A stretch of DNA of 7,867 nt from Kordia sp045105435. Its GTDB lineage: Bacteria > Bacteroidota > Bacteroidia > Flavobacteriales > Flavobacteriaceae. The notes under the pieces were generated by a model. That model did no database searches, was not told where the DNA came from, and saw only the letters and a program-made list of their open reading frames with translations. Below are positions 1-5,208 of the stretch, one piece after another. How positions within the stretch are numbered: the stretch's first letter is position 1; each line of letters starts with the position of its first letter. The stretch lies in the NCBI RefSeq assembly GCF_045105435.1, contig NZ_JBGCDL010000094.1:1-7867 (forward strand), in the 5' to 3' direction. Position numbers and translations under genes: made by a program.

Positions 1-672
1 AGTGTTGGATATCTTCCTGAGCACAATCCATTGTATTTGGATATGCATGTGCGCGAATATTTAGCGTTTAATGCGAATGTGTACAAGGTTTCAAAATCGC
101 GCATTGATACGGTGATTGAAATGACAGGATTGTTGCCAGAATCTAAAAAGAAAATTAGCGAATTATCTAAAGGATATCGTCAGCGTGTTGGCTTGGCAAA
201 TGCTTTGTTGCATGATCCGGAAGTGTTAATTTTGGATGAGCCCACGACTGGTTTAGATCCGAATCAGTTGACCGAAATTCGCAATTTGATTACTTCTATC
301 GGAAAAGAAAAAACTATTTTTCTGTCTACACATATTATGCAAGAAGTGGAAGCTATTTGCGATCGTGTGATTATTATTAATAAAGGTGAAATTGTTGCTG
401 ATACAACTTTGGCAAAGTTACAGAAAAACCAAGAACAAGTAATTGAAGTAGAGTTTAATTATCGCATTGAAGATGTATTAATTAGACAGATTCCGCATGT
501 AACAAAGGTTGTAAATACGCGTGGTTTGGTATATGAATTAACGTTTAGTACTACGAAAGATATGCGTCCGACTGTGTTCGATTTTGCACATGATAATAGT
601 TTAAAAACGCTACAAATTAATCAGAAAAATAAGAACTTGGAGAGTTTGTTTCGGGAGTTGACTGCTTCTTAG
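1..672 (+). CDS. gldA: Gliding-motility ABC transporter ATP-binding subunit GldA (5' end outside window)
   Basis: This is the cytoplasmic ATPase of the Gld ABC transporter, the partner of the membrane proteins GldF and GldG, linked to gliding motility in Flavobacterium. The frame is open from the first base, so the 5' end is cut off; 223 residues remain of about 300 usual for the family. Visible here are the IGYLPEHNPLYLD-type stretch at residues 2-14 of the fragment, the ABC signature LSKGYRQR (55-62), Walker B VLILDEP (75-81), the D-loop GLDP and the H-loop His in LSTHIM (His111). The Walker A motif must lie upstream. The C-terminal part, with KDMRPTVFDFA and QKNKNLESLFRE, matches GldA as remembered and not generic ABC ATPases. 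The TTG at 31 is not the start, because homology continues before it. gldF and gldG are not downstream; the next gene is convergent. Confidence 0.95.
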   Translation, partial: SVGYLPEHNPLYLDMHVREYLAFNANVYKVSKSRIDTVIEMTGLLPESKKKISELSKGYRQRVGLANALLHDPEVLILDEPTTGLDPNQLTEIRNLITSIGKEKTIFLSTHIMQEVEAICDRVIIINKGEIVADTTLAKLQKNQEQVIEVEFNYRIEDVLIRQIPHVTKVVNTRGLVYELTFSTTKDMRPTVFDFAHDNSLKTLQINQKNKNLESLFRELTAS

Positions 673-682
673 ACTTGCTTTG

Positions 683-707
683 CTTCGACAGGCTCAGCAC
701 AAGTGCT
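683..707. repeat. Short dispersed-type repeat with small hairpin, between convergent genes
   Basis: The motif CTTCGACAGGCTCAGCAC is followed by a near-palindrome, AGCAC-AA-GTGCT (696-707). Sequences like this are familiar intergenic repeats in flavobacterial genomes (recognised from memory). It lies in the 107-bp gap between gldA and the convergent gene at 780-1286. It could act as a weak terminator, but the loop is very short and there is no real U-tract. Confidence 0.35.
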
Positions 708-779
708 TTGGTATTTTGGCAAATGAATTGGTTCGGTTATAATTTATAGTTTCTTTGAAATTCTCAATACTTTTCATTT

Positions 780-1286
780 TTAATTTTCTGTCTCGGTTGA
801 TGAATTATAAATGAGTATCCAATCATTTTTTATTTTATCATACACAAATCGCATGGAAGGTTGATATCCTTTTGTTCCACCACAACTTATGGCAAAAATT
901 TCATTAGAAACTACGATTCCGTTTGAATGTTTTATTTGTTCCGCAGTATATCCTACGTTTGTTAAGTTAATATCTATTGTGTCATTTGAAATGATTTTAT
1001 GTCCGAGACGAATCAAACCTATAGTTTTTTTTTCTTGTAATGCACGTATTTTTAATTCCTCTGAAGATGGAAATTTATACCGATTTGAAACTTGTTTATT
1101 TTTGATACGTTTGCTTTCTGCTGTTGGTTCAAGAGATATATAACCACTGCTTAATGTAAGATCAAAACGATTGTTTAATGCTTTTACATACAAACTATCT
1201 ATTGTTGCTGTAGTAATTTTTTCGTTTTGCGCATAGCTTTCTGTTTGAACTAAGCAAAAAAACAATAGTATAACAACCTGTTTCAT
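780..1286 (-). CDS. Small secreted protein of unknown function
   Basis: A 168-residue protein that I do not recognise. Residues 1-19 form a clear Sec signal peptide: Lys2, then a VVILLFFCLV core, ending SYA before Gln20. It is therefore probably periplasmic or secreted. The remainder is soluble and mixed in composition, with a Lys-rich stretch (about 59-87), one Cys in ISCGG (around residue 134), and a C-terminal FVYDKIKNDWILIYN segment with the Trp and aromatic pattern often closing small Bacteroidota lumen proteins. The ATG at 1286 directly precedes the signal peptide. A weak GTAATTTG element at 1314-1307 lies 20 nt upstream of it and could be its own promoter. It is convergent with gldA and on the same strand as the two envelope genes upstream, but 218 bp separate it from the nearer one. 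That gap holds no gene I can support. Confidence 0.75.
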   Translation of the reverse strand: MKQVVILLFFCLVQTESYAQNEKITTATIDSLYVKALNNRFDLTLSSGYISLEPTAESKRIKNKQVSNRYKFPSSEELKIRALQEKKTIGLIRLGHKIISNDTIDINLTNVGYTAEQIKHSNGIVVSNEIFAISCGGTKGYQPSMRFVYDKIKNDWILIYNSSTETEN

Positions 1287-1504
1287 TTCTCTTTATATTT
1301 ATACTACAAATTACGGAAATTTTAATATCCTAAAAAATGAAGAATGAGTAAAACTATATTTGGAATGAGTTAATGTGTAGTTCTTTATAATTCCATTTAA
1401 AATAGCACCTAAAAAAAAAGCGAACCAAAGGTGATAAAAATTGAATTTCTATTTCTTCAATAAAACAATTTCAATGAAGATATATATTGTTATTTATGAA
1501 GTGA

Positions 1505-2248
1505 TTAATTGAAAATAAGCTGTCCTATATAATGCGCAGTAAAGTCAATGGTTGGCGGACGATTTACCGCAATTACATCGCCTGTGCCGTAGATATTCCC
1601 AGAAAGTTTTTGTTGCGGATTGATGATGATGTCATTACTACCACGTGAAGATATAATCGCCGTTTTCGCTATAAAATCAGCCGCTTCTACTCTAGCGTTT
1701 CCGCCTGGAAAACTGATGATAAATTCTTCCGTACTTCCCGAAATAAACAGATTTGATAGGTTATTGAATACAATTTTTAATTCCTGATTTTGCACTTGTA
1801 GTTTAAAATCCCCAGAAGCAGCGTTATTATTGGTAAAGTTTTCGGAAATTAATTCCAGGTTCGGAAATGTGAGCATTCCGTCGGAGCGTACTTCAAATTG
1901 TGTTTTGCTGCGAATTTGTGTAAGAGTTGGCGTTGTTACGTAAATGGTTGTAATTCCATAATCGCGGAAGTAATTACAATTATTATTGTCTGATAAAAAC
2001 AACGTTTCTCCTACAACTTTTGCTGCGACATCGTTTATGAGATTGGCTCCAGTTTCTATTTCTAATTCATGTTGTTCACCTTCTTTTATGACTAAGGTAA
2101 TGTTTTCTCCGACTTCTATTTTAGAGAAATCAGCAATCGTTACTACTTCCGAAATGATACTTCCTGAGCTTTGAAAACAGTCGTTTATGTCTTCTTTATC
2201 ACAAGAAATAAACAAAATAGTTATGAATAAGAAGTATATTTTTTTCAT
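1505..2248 (-). CDS. DUF2807 (GIN-domain) lipoprotein, putative adhesin-like
   Basis: A 247-residue lipoprotein of the DUF2807 type, annotated in Bacteroidota as head-GIN-domain or putative autotransporter adhesin; the biochemical role is not established. Residues 1-16 are a lipoprotein signal with lipobox LFISC and lipidated Cys16. The following DKED run is acidic, as in flavobacterial lipoprotein export signals, suggesting surface exposure. The mature protein is a repetitive parallel beta-solenoid-like chain: FSKIEVGENITLVIKEG (about 41-57) is the typical DUF2807 opening, followed by short strands rich in Asn, Gly and Ser, ending GNIYGTGDVIAVNRPP and a C-terminal beta strand. It follows the PagL-like gene by 47 bp on the same strand and is probably cotranscribed with it. 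The ATG at 2248 sits directly before the signal peptide. The family call is by pattern recognition and is fairly sure. Confidence 0.85.
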   Translation of the reverse strand: MKKIYFLFITILFISCDKEDINDCFQSSGSIISEVVTIADFSKIEVGENITLVIKEGEQHELEIETGANLINDVAAKVVGETLFLSDNNNCNYFRDYGITTIYVTTPTLTQIRSKTQFEVRSDGMLTFPNLELISENFTNNNAASGDFKLQVQNQELKIVFNNLSNLFISGSTEEFIISFPGGNARVEAADFIAKTAIISSRGSNDIIINPQQKLSGNIYGTGDVIAVNRPPTIDFTAHYIGQLIFN

Positions 2249-2295
2249 CTTTCTGTTTTTTGATTGCTATTTAAATAGTTTTTATTTTTTATTTG

Positions 2296-3408
2296 TTACA
2301 ATCGAATTCCTATACCAAGTTCTACCGCTTCCGCTTTGGCTGCATGTGATTTGAGCGTTAATACAGCAAACCATTTTTTGTCAAAGTATCTTTTTACTCC
2401 AATACGTATGTATGTTCTACCTTCAAAATTGACAGGATAGTATGCGTAATAACCTAGTTGTGTTACAACCGATAGTTTATTAATGAATAATTCGTGCCCA
2501 ACAAAAACACCTACACGTTTAAAATCTTCGTCGCCTTGGACTTCTCCGTCTGGAAAAGCAATTGATCTGTATCGAATCCATTCTTTTAAAAAGTTAGAGA
2601 AAAATATTTCTGTCCCAATTTGCAGAGCACTTTTTCGTCCTACACGCTTGTCTGCATACGCAGAAAGTATTGTAAAACCATATTGTCCGCTTCCAATAGC
2701 ATCACTTTCATTGATTCCTGCACGTAATACAAAATTAAATTTTATAGGTTCTTTATAGTTTTGAGTAGTTTCATCTTTTTGGAAATCCATCAGCGAAGTA
2801 TCTCCTAAATTATAATTTACTCCAACATTGAAAGCCAGCGTATTGATACTTGTATTTGGCGCTTTTACATTGGCATTGGAATAGTGTATGAATGATAATC
2901 CTGCCTGCACACCAAATCGTTTGAATAGATTTTCCTTTTTGTAATTGAGCATTAAATAGGTACTACTCATCAATCGTGAACCAAATGCAATGTTTCTAAA
3001 GTTATTTACTTTGTCATACGGATTGCTTGTATACGCCAAACCTTGTCCAATACGCAGGATTAAATTTCGTTTTAAAAAGTAAAAATTGTAATGCGCATAT
3101 AAGGCTACATTTTTTCCTAAATTTTTGTTATTAAAGTCTTGAAAGCTCAGTGAAACTCCATAATCTGGATAGTTGTAAAATTGTGACCAATCGTCATTAC
3201 CAAACGTTTTTTGGCTGTAACTTACAATAACACCTTCGGGATGTCCTGTAATAAGGTGTAAAATATCGTTATTGTGACGCACTACACTTCCACTAAAATA
3301 ATTGACATCAATCGTAGCCGCTTTGGGCGATTGTTCTTTTTTAGAAGTGCTTTCTTGTGCACTACAGAAACACGAATAGAAGAATATGAGGTAAACTACT
3401 TTTTTCAT
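2296..3408 (-). CDS. Acyloxyacyl hydrolase, PagL-like outer-membrane lipid A deacylase family
   Basis: A 370-residue protein with a Sec signal (residues 1-17, ending CSA before Gln18) followed by alternating beta strands typical of an outer-membrane barrel, ending in a short strand with final Leu. It matches the Bacteroidota proteins annotated acyloxyacyl hydrolase (PagL family, lipid A 3-O-deacylase). The key block is FIHYSNANVKAPN (173-185), where His175 and Ser177 correspond to the catalytic His and Ser of Pseudomonas PagL. The position of the catalytic Glu appears to be Asn189 in SINT. A second family-like block is GHELFINKLSVVTQLGYYAYYP (304-325). It is longer than proteobacterial PagL (about 150-170 residues), as is usual for this group; the extra N- and C-terminal strands are visible. 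If active, it would remove an acyl chain from lipid A at the cell surface. It is upstream of, and probably cotranscribed with, the DUF2807 gene, and divergent from the peptide array. Confidence 0.85.
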   Translation of the reverse strand: MKKVVYLIFFYSCFCSAQESTSKKEQSPKAATIDVNYFSGSVVRHNNDILHLITGHPEGVIVSYSQKTFGNDDWSQFYNYPDYGVSLSFQDFNNKNLGKNVALYAHYNFYFLKRNLILRIGQGLAYTSNPYDKVNNFRNIAFGSRLMSSTYLMLNYKKENLFKRFGVQAGLSFIHYSNANVKAPNTSINTLAFNVGVNYNLGDTSLMDFQKDETTQNYKEPIKFNFVLRAGINESDAIGSGQYGFTILSAYADKRVGRKSALQIGTEIFFSNFLKEWIRYRSIAFPDGEVQGDEDFKRVGVFVGHELFINKLSVVTQLGYYAYYPVNFEGRTYIRIGVKRYFDKKWFAVLTLKSHAAKAEAVELGIGIRL

Positions 3409-3416
3409 TGCGAGGA

Positions 3417-3424
3417 CAAATGTA
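3417..3424 (-). promoter_or_regulatory. Candidate -7 promoter element of the PagL-like gene
   Basis: Read on the minus strand this is TACATTTG, an exact match to the Bacteroidota -7 consensus TAnnTTTG. It ends only 8 nt before the ATG at 3408, so the transcript would be nearly leaderless. No clear -33 TTG lies at the expected distance, so this is a weak call. Confidence 0.3.
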
Positions 3425-3480
3425 GTTTATATTTTAAAAATGGTTCTATTTCCTTCATTTTTTTGCTGAGCGAACTTTTT

Positions 3481-3529
3481 AAATGTTAACTACAGCATAC
3501 ACCTACTTGTTGTATTGGAAAACCGCTAC
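3481..3529 (+). promoter_or_regulatory. 49-bp array box, copy A
   Basis: First of four copies of a box that align without gaps (copies B at 3827, C at 4152, D at 4752). Columns identical in all four include TAC at box positions 11-13, CAC at 20-22, TA at 24-25, GTA at 32-34, TG at 36-37 and AAAACC at 39-44. The AAAACC of this copy is at 3519-3524. The box lies upstream of a candidate promoter and 52 nt before the start codon of precursor A, so it is most simply read as a shared regulator-binding site. Confidence 0.75.
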
Positions 3530-3549
3530 CGCTAACTATTTCGTTTCTA

Positions 3550-3557
3550 TATATTTA
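3550..3557 (+). promoter_or_regulatory. Candidate -7 element of unit A
   Basis: TATATTTA, one mismatch from TAnnTTTG. It lies 25 nt after the AAAACC of box A and 24 nt before the ATG. No -33 TTG is visible at 17-23 nt, which would fit an activator-dependent promoter. Confidence 0.45.
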
Positions 3558-3581
3558 TGCAAATAAAAAAAAACTTAGATC

Positions 3582-3770
3582 ATGAAAAAAAAATCGATCC
3601 ACAAATTAAAGCTTAAAAAAGCAGCCGTTTCAAATTTGAATACGAATGCTGTAACAGGAGGAACTGGAAATACACTATTTTGTTTTTCAGTAAATTTCTG
3701 CGAAACTATCGATTATACGGCATGTAATGGAGAATTTATATGTCAAATTTACACTGAGCCACAACGCTAA
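3582..3770 (+). CDS. RiPP-type precursor peptide A (class I lanthipeptide-like leader, GG motif, four Cys)
   Basis: A 62-residue peptide. The leader (1-27) is Lys-rich with a KLKLKK...VSNLN pattern (8-20), resembling the L-x-L-x-K-x-x-I-x-x-L leader of Bacteroidota class I lanthipeptide precursors, and ends in Gly26-Gly27, a likely cleavage site. The core (28-62) has Cys at 34, 40, 48 and 54 with spacing C-x5-C-x7-C-x5-C, and Ser36, Thr42 and Thr46 that could be dehydrated and crosslinked; two disulfides are the alternative. It has no hydrophobic signal peptide, so export would need a GG-processing transporter or another dedicated route. The start has no Shine-Dalgarno, only an A-rich upstream stretch, as is normal here. 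It is the first gene of the array and has its own box, promoter and terminator. No modification enzyme is nearby. The precursor class is inferred from the leader, not proven. Confidence 0.8.
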   Translation: MKKKSIHKLKLKKAAVSNLNTNAVTGGTGNTLFCFSVNFCETIDYTACNGEFICQIYTEPQR

Positions 3771-3788
3771 TTTATCGTTGAAAGTATG

Positions 3789-3820
3789 AAAAAAAGGAAC
3801 GGCAAAACGTTCCTTTTTTT
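3789..3820 (+). terminator. Intrinsic terminator of unit A
   Basis: Stem GGAACG (3796-3801) pairs with CGTTCC (3808-3813) around the loop GCAAAA. It is flanked by an A7 tract before and a T7 tract after that extend the pairing. The A-tract makes it potentially bidirectional. It sits 18 nt after the stop codon of precursor A and 6 nt before box B. Confidence 0.85.
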
Positions 3821-3826
3821 GGTTTT

Positions 3827-3875
3827 AATAAATACTTACAGCAATCACGTAATGAAAGTACTGTAAAACCCGTAT
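3827..3875 (+). promoter_or_regulatory. 49-bp array box, copy B
   Basis: The most diverged copy. It keeps TACAGC at 3837-3842, CAC, the GTAnTGnAAAACC part and the full 49-bp length without gaps. AAAACC is at 3865-3870. It starts right after the unit A terminator, the same arrangement as boxes C and D. No precursor gene follows. Confidence 0.65.
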
Positions 3876-3895
3876 ACTAACTTATTGTTTTTTAG

Positions 3896-3903
3896 TAGTT
3901 TTA
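3896..3903 (+). promoter_or_regulatory. Candidate -7 element of unit B
   Basis: TAGTTTTA lies exactly 25 nt after the AAAACC of box B, the same gap as in units A and C. The position, more than the motif itself, supports the call. Confidence 0.35.
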
Positions 3904-4112
3904 CAACACCAAATCGAAGTAATGAATTGTACCATTTGCGGATAAAAAGTTTTACACAAATTTTTCTCTTGAAATAGCTTGATGTCATTTTAATTTCTAA
4001 AGAATTAGAATAGGTATCTATCACAAATAGAATATCCGCGATGCTATAATATGTTGTCTGACAAGGCAATTACAAAAACTGATTTCTAAAATAATCGATT
4101 TTATGTTTAGTT
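3904..4112 (+). other. Body of unit B: no recognisable precursor gene
   Basis: The stretch between the unit B promoter and its terminator is about the length of a precursor gene plus leader. No plus-strand frame shows the KLKLKK leader, the GG motif or the TIDYT core. The first ATG (3922) reads only seven codons, MNCTICG, before a stop. On the minus strand an open frame of 74 codons (4069-3845, TTG start with a stop codon immediately before it) includes SIADILFVIDTYSNSLEIK. This loosely recalls the start of a LytTR DNA-binding domain, but it overlaps box B and is probably not a working gene. The stretch could be a small RNA, a replaced or fully decayed precursor, or a remnant of a regulator. 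Confidence 0.4.
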
Positions 4113-4146
4113 AAAAGAGGAATTTAAGGCATTCCTCTTTTTTTTT
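4113..4146 (+). terminator. Intrinsic terminator of unit B
   Basis: AAAAGAGGAAT (4113-4123) pairs with ATTCCTCTTTT (4131-4141) around the loop TTAAGGC, followed by a run of T to 4146. It is a strong hairpin even though no precursor gene precedes it. Box C starts 6 nt later. Confidence 0.85.
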
Positions 4147-4151
4147 GCTCC

Positions 4152-4200
4152 AAATGTTAAATACAGCGAACACGTACTTCTAGTAATGTAAAACCAAAGT
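4152..4200 (+). promoter_or_regulatory. 49-bp array box, copy C
   Basis: Closest to the consensus of the four copies and very similar to copy D from GTTAA at box position 5 through AAAACC (4190-4195). It precedes the two-gene unit C; the second gene of that unit has no box of its own. Confidence 0.75.
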
Positions 4201-4220
4201 CATTTTTGTGACGTTTTTTA

Positions 4221-4228
4221 TACTTTCG
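4221..4228 (+). promoter_or_regulatory. Candidate -7 element of unit C
   Basis: TACTTTCG, one mismatch from TAnnTTTG, 25 nt after the AAAACC of box C and 19 nt before the C1 start codon. Confidence 0.45.
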
Positions 4229-4247
4229 GAATACTAAAATCACAACC

Positions 4248-4447
4248 ATGAAGAAAAAATCTATTAGTAAGTTAAAACTTAAAAATCTTCTATCTCTGCT
4301 TTAAATGCAGATGCAGTTTCTGGAGGAAATTATACAGGAACACTATTTTGTCCTTCAAATGCTTTCTGTGAAACTATCGATTTTACGCGTTGCAGAGGAG
4401 AACTTAATTGTCAAATCTACAAAGTTCCGACTGATCAAACTTTTTAA
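4248..4447 (+). pseudogene. Precursor peptide C1, frameshifted by a single missing A
   Basis: A paralogue of precursors A and D. As read, the ATG at 4248 gives only 18 residues, ending at the TAA at 4302. The run of five A at 4281-4285 is where A and D encode a second Lys (KLKLKK). Adding one A restores 66 codons plus stop with no other defect: leader MKKKSISKLKLKK, GG at 26-27, Cys at 35, 41, 49 and 55, centre CETIDFTRC. The stretch is 200 nt, where 201 are needed. The core is closest to A (TLFC, ETID, CQIY). Such an otherwise perfect gene suggests a recent slip, a switchable A-tract or a sequencing error. It lies 47 nt after box C and 51 bp before C2, with which it shares one promoter and terminator. 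Confidence 0.8.
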
Positions 4448-4498
4448 ATTTTGAGAATAACCATTCAAAATTAAAAATCTAACTTAAAAATTACAACC

Positions 4499-4698
4499 AT
4501 GAAAAAAAGTCAATTGATAAGTTAAAACATAAAAAGTAATCAGTTTTTAGCCAATATGAACATGTTGCTAAAAGCGAATTTGGAGATTCATATTATATAT
4601 GCGAATCAGTAATTTATTTTTGTGAACCTACAAAGTTCATAGAATATTACAGGAATTCAAATTTTGGTTTGTTTGATCCGAGAACCAATTTTTATTAA
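4499..4698 (+). pseudogene. Precursor peptide C2, decayed copy
   Basis: The second gene of unit C, broken in several ways. Seven A after the ATG (4502-4508), where D has eight, shift the frame, and translation stops after eight residues at 4523. In the restored frame a TAA follows KHKK at 4537. The rest still aligns with D: YICES matches YLCES and FGLFDP matches CGIFDP. The Gly-Gly is replaced (Ser-Glu at 26-27), the last two Cys are lost (Tyr and Phe in their places), and the first two Cys are six rather than five residues apart. The upstream sequence AAAATTACAACC before the ATG resembles that of C1. No 49-bp box precedes it. It was probably a second cistron that lost function earlier than C1. 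Confidence 0.75.
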
Positions 4699-4720
4699 AA
4701 TTTCGATTCAATTATATAAT

Positions 4721-4755
4721 AAAAGAGAGCAACTTTAGTTGCTCTCTTTTTTTTT
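4721..4755 (+). terminator. Intrinsic terminator of unit C
   Basis: AAAAGAGAGCAAC (4721-4733) pairs perfectly with GTTGCTCTCTTTT (4738-4750) around the loop TTTA, followed by T to 4755. It is the strongest stem of the array. It ends inside the first bases of box D. Confidence 0.9.
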
Positions 4756-4800
4756 GTTAAATACGTTGAACACATACTTCTAGTAATGCAAAACCGATAT
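4752..4800 (+). promoter_or_regulatory. 49-bp array box, copy D
   Basis: Nearly identical to copy C over box positions 17-44, differing at 23 and 38, but with TACGTT instead of TACAGC. AAAACC is at 4790-4795. It precedes precursor D by 51 nt. Confidence 0.75.
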
Positions 4801-4819
4801 TATTGCTGTTGTTTTTTTG

Positions 4820-4826
4820 TATTTTG
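4820..4826 (+). promoter_or_regulatory. Candidate -7 element of unit D
   Basis: TATTTTG, one base shorter than TAnnTTTG, 24 nt after the AAAACC of box D and 25 nt before the ATG. No TTG lies at the expected -33 distance. Confidence 0.4.
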
Positions 4827-4851
4827 AAAGATAACCATAAAACTTAAAATC

Positions 4852-5046
4852 ATGAAAAAAAAGTCAATTACTAAGTTAAAACTAAAGAAAGATTCTATTT
4901 CTAACTTAAATGCAAATAGTGTAAAAGGAGGAACTTGGCAATCAGTATATCTGTGTGAATCTGAAAATTGGTGCCAAACCATAGATTATACTAGATGTTA
5001 TGGAAATAGAAACTGTGGTATTTTTGATCCTTCAGGTGATTTATAG
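4852..5046 (+). CDS. RiPP-type precursor peptide D (class I lanthipeptide-like leader, GG motif, four Cys)
   Basis: A 64-residue intact paralogue of A. The leader (1-27) has KLKLKK and ISNLN (8-20) and ends Lys25-Gly26-Gly27. The core (28-64) has Cys at 35, 41, 49 and 55 in the same C-x5-C-x7-C-x5-C frame, the centre CQTIDYTRC, a Ser two residues after the first Cys, and a distinct tail GIFDPSGDL shared in part with C2. The core carries two Trp (29, 40) and is otherwise polar. There is no Sec signal and no membrane segment. The start is A-rich with no Shine-Dalgarno; ATG then AAA AAA AAG is typical of the family here. It is the last gene of the array, followed by the inverted-repeat element at 5068-5208. 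The function is unknown; a secreted modified peptide is the best guess from the leader. Confidence 0.8.
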   Translation: MKKKSITKLKLKKDSISNLNANSVKGGTWQSVYLCESENWCQTIDYTRCYGNRNCGIFDPSGDL

Positions 5047-5067
5047 CAAGAAGAATTTATCGCATGT

Positions 5068-5208
5068 AAAAAGAGGCTATCTTAAAAGTTCTAAAAGCCG
5101 TCATTCTGGACTTGATCTAGAATCTCATAAAGCTGATTATCAATTGTTATGAGAAACCGAATCAAGTTCGGTTTGACAAAATTGCAACTTTTCAGACAGC
5201 CTCTTTTT
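5068..5208. repeat. MITE-like inverted-repeat element with cloverleaf-like interior, also the array's final terminator
   Basis: Terminal inverted repeats of 23 bp (5068-5090 and 5186-5208) differ at two positions. Each begins AAAAAGAGGCT and ends AAAAGTT on its own strand. The interior holds three hairpins placed end to end: 5103-5110 with 5116-5123 (one G-T pair), 5123-5130 with 5147-5154 (perfect 8 bp), and 5154-5161 with 5167-5174 (perfect 8 bp). The right arm runs into T7, so the outer stem would terminate transcription from the array, and its A-rich left arm would do so for metF, which ends at 5235. There is no coding capacity. The ends resemble those of small non-autonomous elements, but I cannot name a parent transposase. 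Confidence 0.65.

Noticed and set aside
889..1143. Plus-strand frame of 84 codons
   Set aside because: It lies antisense inside the secreted-protein gene at 780-1286, which has a convincing signal peptide in its own frame.
1287..1504. Possible small gene between the secreted protein and the DUF2807 gene
   Set aside because: The 218 bp are AT-rich without a frame, hairpin terminator or repeat that I can support.
2483..2758. Plus-strand frames inside the PagL-like gene (also 3274-3489)
   Set aside because: They are antisense to a recognised gene and show no features of their own.
3481..4800. The four boxes as a CRISPR array
   Set aside because: The repeats are imperfect, spacing is 276-551 bp, and genes and terminators lie between them.
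4800..4982. Minus-strand frame over box D and precursor D
   Set aside because: It is antisense to the leader and core, which are conserved with the paralogues in the plus-strand frame.
5068..5208. The cloverleaf-like element as a tRNA gene
   Set aside because: The outer stem is 23 bp, there is no T-loop or CCA-like end, and the arms do not have tRNA dimensions.
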